From positions 2,926,501-2,990,500 of the forward strand of contig NZ_FNLB01000006.1 in assembly GCF_900104145.1 (NCBI RefSeq): a stretch of DNA of 64,000 nucleotides. Direction: 5' to 3'. The stretch's first letter is position 1; each line of letters begins with the position of its first letter. The notes beneath the pieces are model-generated. The model saw nothing but the letters and a program-made list of their open reading frames with translations. It searched no databases and was not told where the DNA came from. Positions 24,485 through 34,151 of the stretch are shown here, piece after piece. The position numbers and the translations under genes were made by a program. The stretch is from Pseudovibrio sp. Tun.PSC04-5.I4. GTDB lineage: Bacteria; Pseudomonadota; Alphaproteobacteria; Rhizobiales; Stappiaceae.

Positions 24485-24850
24485 TTAGATTTTGAACTTG
24501 CCCGGATGCGGCCAAATTTCCTGTTCTGGCTGGTCAAACTGCATCAGTTCAATGAGATTGCGCCCTTCCAAGATGAAGGCCACCCAAACGCCGGCAGCTG
24601 GGCTTTCTGGCTCTAAAACGATGTTCTTTCCTTTTAACGCCTGCGCTAAATCATCCACCACATAGGCAACGTGAGGCATTGTCCTTATAATTTCAGGGAG
24701 AGAATTATCGTCATCAAAATTCATCCACTCAATCGCATAGGGACCATCGTAATATCCGGTGGCAGTGAGTTTGAGTTTTTTGTTGTGGTCTGTTTTCGGT
24801 AGCTCTTCGCTGGTGGGAATACCAACATGATGGAAGCGCAATTCTTGCAT
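24485..24850 (-). CDS. VOC (glyoxalase/bleomycin resistance fold) protein
   Basis: A 121-residue protein with the vicinal-oxygen-chelate layout: it starts LRFHHVGIPT, has MPHVAYVVDDL in the middle and ends with a strand containing NLIELMQF. Histidines at the starts of the two beta-alpha repeats and the glutamate near the end are where metal ligands sit in this fold. The substrate is unknown. It lies upstream of coaBC on the same strand, 150 bp away. Confidence 0.82.
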   Translation of the reverse strand: MQELRFHHVGIPTSEELPKTDHNKKLKLTATGYYDGPYAIEWMNFDDDNSLPEIIRTMPHVAYVVDDLAQALKGKNIVLEPESPAAGVWVAFILEGRNLIELMQFDQPEQEIWPHPGKFKI

Positions 24851-24964
24851 AGCTGATGGTCTCGCTGGTTTGTATCAATCTGAGCAGGCAGCATTCTAAA
24901 TGCTTCGCTGTCACCATACGCCCAAGATCTCCAGCTCAATTGAAGTCAACGCCCGCTTCAGGGC

Positions 24965-24999
24965 ATAAAAAAGCCCCGCTCAATCAAGAGCGAGGCTTT
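24965..24999 (-). terminator. Terminator of the LpoA-like lipoprotein gene
   Basis: AAGCCTCGCTC and GAGCGGGGCTT (one mismatch) pair on the minus strand and are followed by TTTTTTATGC, 22 bases after the stop at 25022. Confidence 0.9.
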
Positions 25000-25021
25000 C
25001 ATCAATGAAATGTGTTGCTGG

Positions 25022-26254
25022 TTAGAACTGACCAGCGAAGCTGCGCGGTGCTGGTGCAATCGGCTCCGCATTCCCTTTGCCAGAAACGGCATAGACGGCC
25101 AGCCCGCGGTTGTTCAAACCATCTTGTTGAAAGCGGAAGATGCCATCAATACCGAGAAAACCATCACGGTTGGTCAAAACACGGTCTGAGAAGCGGTCAG
25201 GCCCTGCAGACCTAACCAACCCGGCAGCCAGAATAGTTGCATCATACGCCAAAGACGCATTGCGCGGAGGTTGTGTGCCGTATGTTTCACGGTAACGAAC
25301 TGCAAGACGCTCGAAGCTCTGGTTATCCGGGCCCGGGAACCAGCTGCCAACCATAACTGGAGACTGCAAAATATCCGGTGTGTTCCACTGACCACTGCCT
25401 ATCATCTTCACTTCGCCAAGGCTTGCCCCCATTTCCGTCATCACCTGAACAACGAATGGAGGTACGCCGCCACCTTCTGGCACAAACAACGTATCCACCT
25501 GCGAGATGGAACGGCTCAGGTTGGCAACACGAGCACGAATGTCTTCTGCATTACCAGGCACATACCGTTCAATAGCAACTATGCGACCATTGGTCTGGCC
25601 AACAGCTTGACGGAATGCGGCTTCTGCCACAGCGCCATATGCGTTGTTTGGCAGCAAGGCTGAGAAAGACCGGCGTTCTTGTTCTGCAGCGTAAGAAACA
25701 ATGCGGTTTACATCCGAAACCGGTAGATAGCTCAACAGATATGTGCCGGATTTCGCAACGTTGATGTCAGAGGAGAAGGCAACAATTGGGACACCTGCAC
25801 GGCGTGTAACGGACGTCGCGCCTTGTACAGCTGTTGCAAACACAGGGCCGATGATGAGCTCTGCACCTTCGTTGATTGCCTGCTGGGCAGCCATACTGGC
25901 GCCTTCAGCCGTGCCGCCAGTATCTTTCACGAGCAGCTGAACATCAGCGCCTTGAAAATCTCCCAAGGCAAGTTTTGCAGAATTCGCGAAAAGAGTTGCG
26001 ACCGACGCAGCAGATTGGCCTTCACCAGAATACGGCAGGAGCAAACCAATGCGGACAGAGCCGTTTCCGATTACACGGCCTGCAACGAGGCCTTGTTGCC
26101 CGCCAGGATTTATGTTGGGCTGAAAGGGAGTATTGACTGAAGAGTAATTGGGCGAATTAACACAGCCACTCAGCAGGACAGAGATGCCGATCGCGGCTCC
26201 TGTCACAAATTTGCGGAAACTCATTCCGCGGGGTGCGGCTGTACCTAGGCTCAT
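25022..26254 (-). CDS. Penicillin-binding protein activator, LpoA/LppC-like lipoprotein
   Basis: It is predicted to be an outer-membrane lipoprotein with a type-1 periplasmic-binding fold, which in enterics activates PBP1A. From the ATG at 26254 (GGGGAA upstream) there are 410 residues. The lipoprotein signal ends VLLSGC (Cys at residue 31). The body carries LLLPYSGEGQSAASVA, the INEGAELIIGPVF block and LAYDATILAAGL, like a branched-chain amino acid-binding protein. Other in-frame starts are TTG 26290 and ATG 26224. It is divergent from rsmI-yraN, the conserved yraL-yraM-yraN neighbourhood. A PBP1A-type enzyme is encoded 8 kb away. Confidence 0.9.
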   Translation of the reverse strand: MSLGTAAPRGMSFRKFVTGAAIGISVLLSGCVNSPNYSSVNTPFQPNINPGGQQGLVAGRVIGNGSVRIGLLLPYSGEGQSAASVATLFANSAKLALGDFQGADVQLLVKDTGGTAEGASMAAQQAINEGAELIIGPVFATAVQGATSVTRRAGVPIVAFSSDINVAKSGTYLLSYLPVSDVNRIVSYAAEQERRSFSALLPNNAYGAVAEAAFRQAVGQTNGRIVAIERYVPGNAEDIRARVANLSRSISQVDTLFVPEGGGVPPFVVQVMTEMGASLGEVKMIGSGQWNTPDILQSPVMVGSWFPGPDNQSFERLAVRYRETYGTQPPRNASLAYDATILAAGLVRSAGPDRFSDRVLTNRDGFLGIDGIFRFQQDGLNNRGLAVYAVSGKGNAEPIAPAPRSFAGQF

Positions 26255-26516
26255 AGATTCCCCATCAATTCCGTAGGCCGTTTCGTTCAAGCCCTCTTTT
26301 TGTGAAGGCTGAAATACGGCAATTTACATTTACTTTGGCTTATTTCTACAGATCCACCGGATTTAATATAGCCCAAACCCAAGGAAATCCGCGAATCTTT
26401 TAAGGATTCTGTCAAAAACTCCCCGTTGTAATTGGTCATTTTGCGGTTTGTTGGTTAGATGTGCACTCTCTATTGTGCAAAACTTCCCCTTTCTCCGGGG
26501 CTCCCACGAGGCAACC

Positions 26517-27443
26517 ATGGACCATTCCGAAGCTGTATCCGAACGGAAATACTATATAGGCGAGCATTCCATCACAGCGCGGCGGATTGAATCGGGGTTG
26601 CACATCGTTTCGACCCCAATCGGGAACCTGCAAGATATCACCATTCGCGCACTGGAAACCCTTGCATCCTGTGATCTGATTGCCTGTGAAGACACACGCG
26701 TAACAGGTGTTTTGTTGCAACGGTATGGCATCCGCACACAAATGATGACATACCATGAGCACAATGCAGTGAAACAGCGTCCTCGCATTCTGGAAGTGCT
26801 GGAGCAGGGCAAAGCAGTCGCGCTTGTTTCAGATGCAGGCACACCGCTGATCTCCGATCCCGGCTTTCGTCTTGTGGGCGATGTGGTGGAAGAGGGACAC
26901 AAGGTTATTCCTATTCCCGGTGCCTCTGCGATGTTGAGTGGATTGGTAGGGGCGGGTCTTCCATCTGACACCATTTTGTTTGCTGGGTTTTTGCCCAACA
27001 AAACTCATGGTCGGAAAAAGCGCCTCGAAGAACTCAAGGATATTCCTGCAACGCTGGTGATTTACGAAAGCCCTCATAGGGTCGGCGCTTCGCTCGCGGA
27101 TATGCAAGAGATCCTCGGCAACCGGGCTGCGGTTGTTGCTCGTGAACTGACCAAGCGGTTTGAGACCTTCCACCGCGGCACTCTTAAAGAATTAAGTGAC
27201 TTCTTCTCGGGGGATCGGCCCAAGGGAGAAATCGTTATTCTGGTTTCACCACCCGAAGAGCAAAACGCGACCGAAATTGATGCTGACAGCATGCTGCTAG
27301 AAGCGTTGAAAGAGATGCCGGTGAGTGCTGCTGCCAAAAAAGTTTCCAAAGCAACCGGGGTGGATCGCAAGACGATATACACCCGTGCTACGGAGCTAAA
27401 ACATGCAGGAGACGACGAAAGTACCGAGGATGAAGAGAAGTGA
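26517..27443 (+). CDS. rsmI: 16S rRNA (cytidine-1402 2'-O)-methyltransferase
   Basis: RsmI methylates the 2'-O of C1402 in the decoding centre using SAM. The 308-residue product has the tetrapyrrole methylase fold with the family markers LHIVSTPIGNLQDITIRALETL, CEDTRVTG, SDAGTPLISDPGF and YESPHRV. The C-terminal 60 residues form the RsmI-specific HTH-like domain. The ATG at 26517 has GAGG five bases upstream; the frame is open to 26448. It overlaps yraN by 41 bases and is divergent from the LpoA-like gene. Confidence 0.96.
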   Translation: MDHSEAVSERKYYIGEHSITARRIESGLHIVSTPIGNLQDITIRALETLASCDLIACEDTRVTGVLLQRYGIRTQMMTYHEHNAVKQRPRILEVLEQGKAVALVSDAGTPLISDPGFRLVGDVVEEGHKVIPIPGASAMLSGLVGAGLPSDTILFAGFLPNKTHGRKKRLEELKDIPATLVIYESPHRVGASLADMQEILGNRAAVVARELTKRFETFHRGTLKELSDFFSGDRPKGEIVILVSPPEEQNATEIDADSMLLEALKEMPVSAAAKKVSKATGVDRKTIYTRATELKHAGDDESTEDEEK

Positions 27444-27810
27444 TCTTCTCAAAAAGCAGGCAGCTTACCGCAAGGGATTAACGGCTGAATTGAAGGCCGA
27501 AATGTTGCTGCGGCAAGCAGGTTGGCAGATCCTTGAACGGCGCTACAAAACCAGGCAAGGCGAGATAGATCTGATTGCCGAGCAAGACCAAACAATCGTT
27601 TTTGTTGAAGTCAAAGCCAGACGCTGCGTCGAAGAAGGGTTGCTTGCAATCACCCCTCGCTCACAACGACGAATTGCTAATGCTGCACGAGAATGGGTTT
27701 CTCTTCACGATGATGTGGTTGGAAAAACACTGCGATTTGATGCAGTTATTCTGCCTAAATGTGGAGAAGCCCAGCACTTTCCCAATCTTTTTGAAGCCGA
27801 AATATTATAA
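27403..27810 (+). CDS. YraN family protein (UPF0102)
   Basis: A 135-residue protein with a restriction-endonuclease-like core: GEIDLIAEQDQTIVFVEVKAR contains the D-x(n)-ExK acids of the PD-(D/E)xK fold. Its role is unknown. The start at 27403 (GGAG upstream) overlaps the end of rsmI; ATG at 27430 is the alternative. Translation coupling with rsmI is likely. An AT-only inverted repeat (AATATTAT...ATAATATT) covers the stop codon and may be a weak terminator. Confidence 0.92.
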   Translation: MQETTKVPRMKRSDLLKKQAAYRKGLTAELKAEMLLRQAGWQILERRYKTRQGEIDLIAEQDQTIVFVEVKARRCVEEGLLAITPRSQRRIANAAREWVSLHDDVVGKTLRFDAVILPKCGEAQHFPNLFEAEIL

Positions 27811-27928
27811 TAGAATAATATTTTATCGCTAAATTATAGACAAATTGCTTTCTGACACACATATCTGCATCTATCATTCATTTTTATTTACGCGGTTTTC
27901 TAACCCTGCGTTATTTTAGGAGTGCCTA

Positions 27929-28903
27929 ATGCCCCAAGCAGCTTCTTCTGGAGTTCAACGGCCAATTAAAGTTGCCGTTCAAATGGACCACATTTCCTCG
28001 ATCAATATTGCTGGAGACAGTGCGTTTGCTTTGATGTTGGAAGCGCAGGATCGTGGTTATGAACTTTTCCACTACACACCAGAGCGTTTGGCGCTTTGGG
28101 GTGAGAAAGTTATGTGCCGTGTAGAGCCCGTGACAGTACGTGATGAAGTTGGCAACCACTTCAGCTTTGGGGAACCTCAGCGCGTGGATATGTCCGACAT
28201 GGACGTGGTTCTGATGCGTCAGGATCCGCCATTTGATTTGGCCTATATCGCCGCTACACACATTCTCGAAAAACTTGCTGAGACCACCTTGGTGGTGAAC
28301 AATCCAATTTCCGTGCGCAATGCGCCTGAGAAATTGTTTGTGACGCAGTTCTCTGATTTGATGCCAGCTACGCTCGTCACTCACGACAAAGACGAAATTG
28401 ATGAATTCCGCAGGGTGCATGGCGATGTCGTTATGAAACCGCTGTTTGGCCATGGCGGCGCAGCGGTTTTCCGTGTGGCCGAGAAGGATCTTAACTACGG
28501 ATCTCTCTATGACTTTTTTGCCGTCACCTTCCGCGAACCTTGGGTTATTCAGAAGTTCCTACCGAACGTAAAGCATGGCGATAAGCGCATTCTTTTGGTT
28601 GATGGTGAGTTTGCCGGTGCGGTGAACCGCGTTCCTGCTGAAGGGGATTTGCGCTCTAACATGGTTCGTGGTGGCTCGCCAAAAGACAGTGACCTGACAG
28701 ATCGTGAACGCGAAATTTGTGCTCGCCTTAGACCGGCACTGAAGGAGCAGGGCCTCATTCTTGTTGGTATTGACGTGATTGACGGCAACCTGACGGAAAT
28801 CAACGTAACTGCGCCCACAGGCATTCGTGCAATCCAGAAACTAGGCGGTCCGGATGTGGCTGCAATGGTTTGGGATGTGCTTGAGAAAAAACTTTCCAAA
28901 TAA
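27929..28903 (+). CDS. gshB: Glutathione synthetase
   Basis: GshB joins gamma-glutamylcysteine and glycine with ATP. The 324 residues include the N-terminal IKVAVQMDHISSINIAGDSAFALMLEA type start, the LMRQDPPFD block, VMKPLFGHGGAAVFR (ATP-grasp glycine loop) and the Mg2+/ATP-binding end VGIDVIDGNLTEINVTAPTGIR. GGAG precedes the ATG. It follows rsmI-yraN on the same strand after 118 bp of AT-rich DNA and is closed by a terminator. Confidence 0.96.
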   Translation: MPQAASSGVQRPIKVAVQMDHISSINIAGDSAFALMLEAQDRGYELFHYTPERLALWGEKVMCRVEPVTVRDEVGNHFSFGEPQRVDMSDMDVVLMRQDPPFDLAYIAATHILEKLAETTLVVNNPISVRNAPEKLFVTQFSDLMPATLVTHDKDEIDEFRRVHGDVVMKPLFGHGGAAVFRVAEKDLNYGSLYDFFAVTFREPWVIQKFLPNVKHGDKRILLVDGEFAGAVNRVPAEGDLRSNMVRGGSPKDSDLTDREREICARLRPALKEQGLILVGIDVIDGNLTEINVTAPTGIRAIQKLGGPDVAAMVWDVLEKKLSK

Positions 28904-28913
28904 GATCATCAAA

Positions 28914-28945
28914 CAAGGCCCTGTTTAATTTCGGGGCCTTGTTTT
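28914..28945 (+). terminator. Terminator after gshB
   Basis: CAAGGCCC and GGGCCTTG form a perfect 8-bp stem with a 12-base loop, followed by TTTT, ten bases after the gshB stop. Confidence 0.88.
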
Positions 28946-29113
28946 CGTGGTTGCCAGATTATTGGCCGTGGTTTTCAAGTTTTCTTTGAAAAACCTACAC
29001 CGAGAACTCTCAGAGGCTTTTGTATTTCTGAGTATTCAAGGCTTGTGTGTTTCCTGTCCGTTCCTGCTTAATTATTGCAATGGCAAATTTTGCAATGACC
29101 GCAGGAGAGTCTG

Positions 29114-30640
29114 GTGTTTTCGCGCATATCGACCGTTTCCTTTCAAGGTGTTGAAGCTGCACACGTGGATGTGCAGGTGCAAATCAGCTCCGGCTCTGTT
29201 CTTTTCACTCTTGTCGGATTGCCCGATAAAGCGATTGCGGAAAGCAAGGAACGAGTGCGTGCAGCTTTGAACGCGTCTGGTCTCGCACTTCCTGCTAAAC
29301 GCATCATCGTCAATCTGGCACCGGCTGATCTTCCCAAAGAGGGCTCTCACTATGATCTCCCCATAGCACTGGGGCTTATGGTTGCCATGGGAGCACTGCC
29401 TGCAGATGCGGTTGAAGGGTTTCTGGTTCTGGGTGAGCTCTCGTTAGATGGCGGCATCACTCATGTGAATGGCACCCTTCCTGCTGCTATTTCCGCTGTG
29501 GCCGCAGAGAAAGGTCTGATTTGCCCCGAAAGCTGCGGTTCTGAGGCAGCATGGGCAGATGAGAATCTAAAGATCATCGCTCCAAGTTCTCTTGTTCAAC
29601 TTTATCGTTATTTTAGGGGCGAGCTTATGCTCTCAGACCCCAAACCGCGCAGTTCCCCTCAAAACTACAGTTCTCTCGATCTGGCTGATATCAGAGGGCA
29701 GGAGAGTGCAAAGCGAGCCTTGGAGATCGCGGCCGCAGGATCTCACAATCTGCTTATGATTGGGCCTCCGGGGTCCGGTAAAACGCTGCTTGCCAGCCGT
29801 CTCCCAACGTTGTTGCCGCCTTTGTCACCGCGAGAACTGCTTGAAGTATCCATGGTTGCGTCTATTTCCGGAGAGTTGGAAGATGGAGCCTTGAGCGATC
29901 AACGTCCTTTTAGAGCTCCCCATCATTCTGCCTCGATGGCCTCACTTGTGGGGGGAGGCATGAAGGCAAAGCCGGGTGAGGTGTCTTTGGCGCACAATGG
30001 CGTGTTATTTTTAGATGAGTTGCCGGAATTTGAGGGTTCTGTGTTGGATAGCCTAAGGCAACCCATTGAGAACGGCGTTGCCACGATTGTAAGAGCTAAT
30101 TATCGCGTCAGCTATCCCTCAGTCGTGCAGGTGGTTGCGGCAATGAACCCTTGCAGGTGCGGCTATGCCGGAGAACCGGGACACACCTGCAGGCGCGGCG
30201 ACCGATGTGCAAGCACCTATCAATCTCGCATTTCAGGACCGTTTTTGGATAGGATGGACTTACAGCTGCATGTTCCCGCTGTCTCCGCAAAAGACTTGAT
30301 TGGCCCAAGTGCCTCAGAAGGATCAGCAGAAGTTGCTCAGCGGGTTATGAAAGCCCGTATGGTTCAACAGGAGCGCTTTAGGTCTCTGGGCTTGCAAATC
30401 ACAGTGAATGCTCATGCCAGTGCACGGGTCATAGAGCAAATTGTGGAGCTTGATCAGGGAAGCAAAGAATTAATTGAGCGCGCCGCTATACAGTTTGGGC
30501 TTTCTGCACGCGGATATCACCGCGTCCTCAAGTTATCGCGCACGATTGCAGATATGGATGGTTCTGAGTGCGTTCAGCGCATTCATCTGGCGGAAGCCTT
30601 AAATTTCAAACGTTCTTCAACCTATTTGGCAGCAGCATAA
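29114..30640 (+). CDS. comM: ComM/YifB-type Mg chelatase-like AAA+ ATPase
   Basis: ComM is a hexameric helicase that promotes branch migration during integration of transforming DNA. The 508-residue product shows the N-terminal Lon-like domain (VVDVQVQISSG..FTLVGLPDKAIAESKERVRAAL), a Walker A GPPGSGKT, Walker B GVLFLDELPEF and a zinc-like cysteine cluster around NPCRCGY...HTCRRGDRC. The C-terminal SARGYHRVLKLSRTIADM is typical. The start is GTG at 29114 with AGGAGAG. It stands alone after the gshB terminator. The symbol is by family; competence of this organism is unknown. Confidence 0.92.
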   Translation: MFSRISTVSFQGVEAAHVDVQVQISSGSVLFTLVGLPDKAIAESKERVRAALNASGLALPAKRIIVNLAPADLPKEGSHYDLPIALGLMVAMGALPADAVEGFLVLGELSLDGGITHVNGTLPAAISAVAAEKGLICPESCGSEAAWADENLKIIAPSSLVQLYRYFRGELMLSDPKPRSSPQNYSSLDLADIRGQESAKRALEIAAAGSHNLLMIGPPGSGKTLLASRLPTLLPPLSPRELLEVSMVASISGELEDGALSDQRPFRAPHHSASMASLVGGGMKAKPGEVSLAHNGVLFLDELPEFEGSVLDSLRQPIENGVATIVRANYRVSYPSVVQVVAAMNPCRCGYAGEPGHTCRRGDRCASTYQSRISGPFLDRMDLQLHVPAVSAKDLIGPSASEGSAEVAQRVMKARMVQQERFRSLGLQITVNAHASARVIEQIVELDQGSKELIERAAIQFGLSARGYHRVLKLSRTIADMDGSECVQRIHLAEALNFKRSSTYLAAA

Positions 30641-30688
30641 TCTGTTATATCTTTCTAGTTAATTTTTATTGGGTACCTTTAGAAATTT

Positions 30689-32950
30689 GTGAGGGCGCAA
30701 GCGTTGTTAAAGCAAAGGCTAAAAACGGAGGAGGGCTCTCACGTTATCACGCAGGCCCGCATGTCCCTTATCAAGCAGTCTGAAGTTGCAGAAAACTCCT
30801 CTAGCCTTCTAAAAACACTTTCAATTTTTGCTGGAGGTCTCAGCTTAGCTGCAGCTGTTTTTATGAGTGACCTTCAATCGTTTCAAAGTATCTCCGTTAT
30901 CTTTTTCGCCTTTGCTTCAGGCGCAGTTCTGTTTCGCAGGTTTCCCGCAAGCGATATCATTGCACAGAACTGGAAAGCAGCTCAAATCAGGAGCGAAGTC
31001 GAGCAACTTGAAGATCCAACTGAGCTTGCAAGCGATGCAGATTGGCAATTACGTGAAGCCGATGACCGCCATCGCTCAATTCTCGACGCTTTGGGTGCAA
31101 TCGTCTTCCGCTGCGATGCGAACGGCACAGTGCTTTCCATCAACGATGCGGGCAAGCGAACGTTTCCATCAGGCTTTGGCATTGAGACCAGCAAACCAGT
31201 TCACCTGCCGTATGCTGATGATTTCACGCCTGAATTGGAAGATCCGGCAGCAAGCACCAGCGAAGATGTAGCATTGCGCACCAAGTATGGAACGCGCTGG
31301 TATTCTTTGCTCCGATTGAGCATTCGCGACGGGAGTGGAGGCGCCCCGATCATTCAGTGGATCCTCACCGATGTAACCGACAGGCGCCATGCTGAACAAA
31401 AACTGCGGGACGACAGAGACCTTGCTGCAAATGCGAGTGAAGCTAAATCCCGATTCCTTGCAATGGTGAGCCACGAAATCAGAACACCTCTCAACGGTGT
31501 GCTGGGTATGGCAGATTTGCTGGAAGACACGTCGATTACAGCAGAACAGCAGAATTATATCAATGCAATCACAGCGTCCGGCTCAACACTGTTGATGTTG
31601 ATCGACGAAGTACTGGATTATTCTAAAATCGAGGCGGGAAAGCTCGAGCTGGAAACTGCAAAAGTAGAGCTTGCACCCCTTGTGGAACGTGTTGTGGAAC
31701 TGCTCTCTCCCAAAGCCCATGCCAAAGGTCTCCAGATCGGCTCTTATATTCATCCGGCTGTCCCTATACACATTCAAAGCGATCCGGCTCGCCTTCAGCA
31801 GGTGTTGTTCAATCTTGTTGGCAATGCAATCAAGTTTACTGAACAAGGCGGCGTTTGCCTGACTCTGATAGCCTCACAAGATGCATTGGGTGGGAAGCAG
31901 TTGGAATTCGCAGTTGAAGATACAGGCCCAGGGATGGATGATGTTACAGCCGTTCGTATTTTCCGCGAATTCGAACAGGGCGAGTATGGCCGTGATCGCA
32001 AATTTGGGGGCGCTGGTTTGGGACTGGCAATCTCCAAACGTCTAGCAGAGCTGATGGGTAGTTCTCTAACAGTCCAGTGCCAGCTTGGTCGCGGCTCCAC
32101 CTTTCTTCTCGAGATGCCTATCAATCATATCTGCGAAGATACTTTACCCGAGAACCAAGCTCAAATCGCAATTATTACAGATAACCATATTGAAGCGGCA
32201 TTGATTGAAAAAACGTTGCAAGCCAATGGGTTCAGCAATACTCAGTGCATTGCAATTAATACCTATGAAGGAACAGCTGCAACTGCAGCCTTCGATGTCA
32301 TTCTGATTGGCGAAGAAAATGTGGAGCAGATCCGAGGGATACACAGAAAATTTGGAATTTTAGCACCAAAGGTTATCGTCTTCATCACACCGCAAGAGCG
32401 CGCCCGAATTGCCGATATTAGAGCTGGGGAATTTACTGGTTATCTTACCCGGCCTGTTCGGCGCGCCTCGCTGCTGCGTCTGCTCAACCCATCAGGTTTT
32501 GAGGCGATCTCTCAACCTGGTGACTCGGCCTCAATGACAGGCAAAATAACGTCACCGCCTCAAATGAGCGAAGCAACAGACCTAAACATTCTAGTTGCAG
32601 AAGACAATCCAATCAACTGGATGCTTGTGCGGGCGTTACTTGGAAAACTTGGACACAAAGCTGAGTTGGCTAAGGACGGCCACAAAGCCGTTTCGCTCAC
32701 GACGGAGGGTACTTATGACGTCGTGTTGATGGACCTTCATATGCCGGGACTTGATGGGCTGGAAGCCATCCTCAAAATTAGAGGCGCTGACGATCAAGCC
32801 GCTGCTAAAGTACCGATTTATGTTGTTTCAGCGGATGTTATGCCAGAGGCGAAAGAAGAGGCCCTGAAAGCGGGTGCAAACGGTTTTTTAAGCAAACCCC
32901 TAAAAAAACAGGATCTCGAAGCCATACTAAGGAAATATGCTAAGAGCTGA
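30689..32950 (+). CDS. Hybrid sensor histidine kinase with a degenerate and an intact receiver
   Basis: A 753-residue membrane kinase. Two membrane segments (about 42-60 and 66-82) are followed by a PAS-like domain (about 125-235). HisKA has the phospho-acceptor His262 in VSHEIRTPLNG. The ATPase domain has N, G1 (VEDTGPGM), F and G2 (GAGLGLAIS) boxes. A first receiver-like domain (about 488-600) has lost the phospho-aspartate (FDVILIGEE) and the lysine (TRP for TKP). The last domain is a normal receiver with Asp682 in VLMDLHMPG and SKP. The start is GTG 30689; ATG 30761 is equally possible. The signal and partner are unknown; olsB follows 259 bp later. Confidence 0.9.
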   Translation: MRAQALLKQRLKTEEGSHVITQARMSLIKQSEVAENSSSLLKTLSIFAGGLSLAAAVFMSDLQSFQSISVIFFAFASGAVLFRRFPASDIIAQNWKAAQIRSEVEQLEDPTELASDADWQLREADDRHRSILDALGAIVFRCDANGTVLSINDAGKRTFPSGFGIETSKPVHLPYADDFTPELEDPAASTSEDVALRTKYGTRWYSLLRLSIRDGSGGAPIIQWILTDVTDRRHAEQKLRDDRDLAANASEAKSRFLAMVSHEIRTPLNGVLGMADLLEDTSITAEQQNYINAITASGSTLLMLIDEVLDYSKIEAGKLELETAKVELAPLVERVVELLSPKAHAKGLQIGSYIHPAVPIHIQSDPARLQQVLFNLVGNAIKFTEQGGVCLTLIASQDALGGKQLEFAVEDTGPGMDDVTAVRIFREFEQGEYGRDRKFGGAGLGLAISKRLAELMGSSLTVQCQLGRGSTFLLEMPINHICEDTLPENQAQIAIITDNHIEAALIEKTLQANGFSNTQCIAINTYEGTAATAAFDVILIGEENVEQIRGIHRKFGILAPKVIVFITPQERARIADIRAGEFTGYLTRPVRRASLLRLLNPSGFEAISQPGDSASMTGKITSPPQMSEATDLNILVAEDNPINWMLVRALLGKLGHKAELAKDGHKAVSLTTEGTYDVVLMDLHMPGLDGLEAILKIRGADDQAAAKVPIYVVSADVMPEAKEEALKAGANGFLSKPLKKQDLEAILRKYAKS

Positions 32951-33209
32951 TTGTTATATTTAGCCTGTTCAATATCTGGAGGCGACTGTTATACTAAGTT
33001 TAACCGTGGCGACAGCATTGTTGGATCAGAGACTTCGTTTTTGAGCAGGTGTTTTTGGTTTTGTGTCACTTATTTGTCCTAAAGAGGGCCTATATTTCAC
33101 AATATCTACCAAAAATAGCCACTTGAAACTCGATTGGTGTAAATTCAGAAAGGCGTTCTCTACATTGCGGTGTTTCATAACACATATGGCAATTTGAGAT
33201 ATTTACAGT

Positions 33210-34151
33210 ATGGCTGGGTCTGGACTCCTCTCTCCGATGAATATCGTAAAAAAAATCGCACCTCACAAGCTGGCAGCGCGGCCCGCTCCGCGGTGGGTTC
33301 CACAGGCAATGCGCGCAAAAATAGAAAATGCGGGGCAAAGTTTGGGTAGAATTGGACCGTTAGAAGTTCGCTTATCCAATGGCGCTAAAGAGCTCAAGAT
33401 GTCTCAACGGTTGCGCTACGAAGTGTTTTACGAAGAGATGTCTGCCATTGCAGATACTCCAACCCAATTTTCACGACTTGATCGTGATAATTACGATCCA
33501 ATTTGCGATCATCTTCTGGTCGTCGATCATGACAGTCAGGTCCGCAAAAAACCATTTTCCAAAGCAAAGCCTCAAATTGTTGGAACTTACCGTTTGCTTC
33601 GTCAGGAACTAGCAGAGCTAAATGGCGGTTTTTACACTGCAGGTGAATTCGATATTCAGCGTATTATTGACCGCCACAGCGATCTGAATTTCTTGGAATT
33701 GGGTCGCTCTTGCGTGCTTAAACCTTACCGAACCAAGAAAACCGTTGAACTGCTTTGGCACGGTATCTGGTCCTATGTTTTAACGCATAATGTGGACGTG
33801 ATGATTGGTTGCGCTTCTATTGAAGGCACAGATCCGGACCGCCTTGCAGAGCAACTTTCCTTCCTGCACCATTTTGCCAGCGCACCTGAGGAATGGCTTG
33901 TTTCTGCACTTTCTGACCAATATGTAGACATGAACCGTATGCCGAAAGAGCTGGTAAACCAGCGTGAAGCGTTGCGAGCTCTCCCTCCGCTCATCAAAGG
34001 TTACTTGCGGATTGGCGCTTACATTGGCGATGGTGCTGTTGTCGATCATCAATTTGGAACCACGGATGTTTTGATCATCCTGCCGGTTTCTAAACTGAAT
34101 TCACGTTATGTGAACTACTACGGTGCAGATGCAAGCCGGTACGCCAGCTGA
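33210..34151 (+). CDS. olsB: L-ornithine N(alpha)-acyltransferase (ornithine lipid synthesis)
   Basis: OlsB transfers a 3-hydroxyacyl chain from ACP to ornithine, the first step of phosphorus-free ornithine lipid. The 313-residue product has the GNAT-like acyltransferase layout of OlsB: LEVRLSNGAKELKMSQRLRYEVFYEEM, DHLLVVD, IVGTYRLLRQE, FLELGRSCVLKPYR and IGCASIEGTD. It lacks the OlsA acyltransferase partner nearby. ATG at 33237 is an alternative start. Membrane phosphate saving would fit the neighbouring polyphosphate and PAP2 genes only loosely. A terminator follows. Confidence 0.9.
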   Translation: MAGSGLLSPMNIVKKIAPHKLAARPAPRWVPQAMRAKIENAGQSLGRIGPLEVRLSNGAKELKMSQRLRYEVFYEEMSAIADTPTQFSRLDRDNYDPICDHLLVVDHDSQVRKKPFSKAKPQIVGTYRLLRQELAELNGGFYTAGEFDIQRIIDRHSDLNFLELGRSCVLKPYRTKKTVELLWHGIWSYVLTHNVDVMIGCASIEGTDPDRLAEQLSFLHHFASAPEEWLVSALSDQYVDMNRMPKELVNQREALRALPPLIKGYLRIGAYIGDGAVVDHQFGTTDVLIILPVSKLNSRYVNYYGADASRYAS

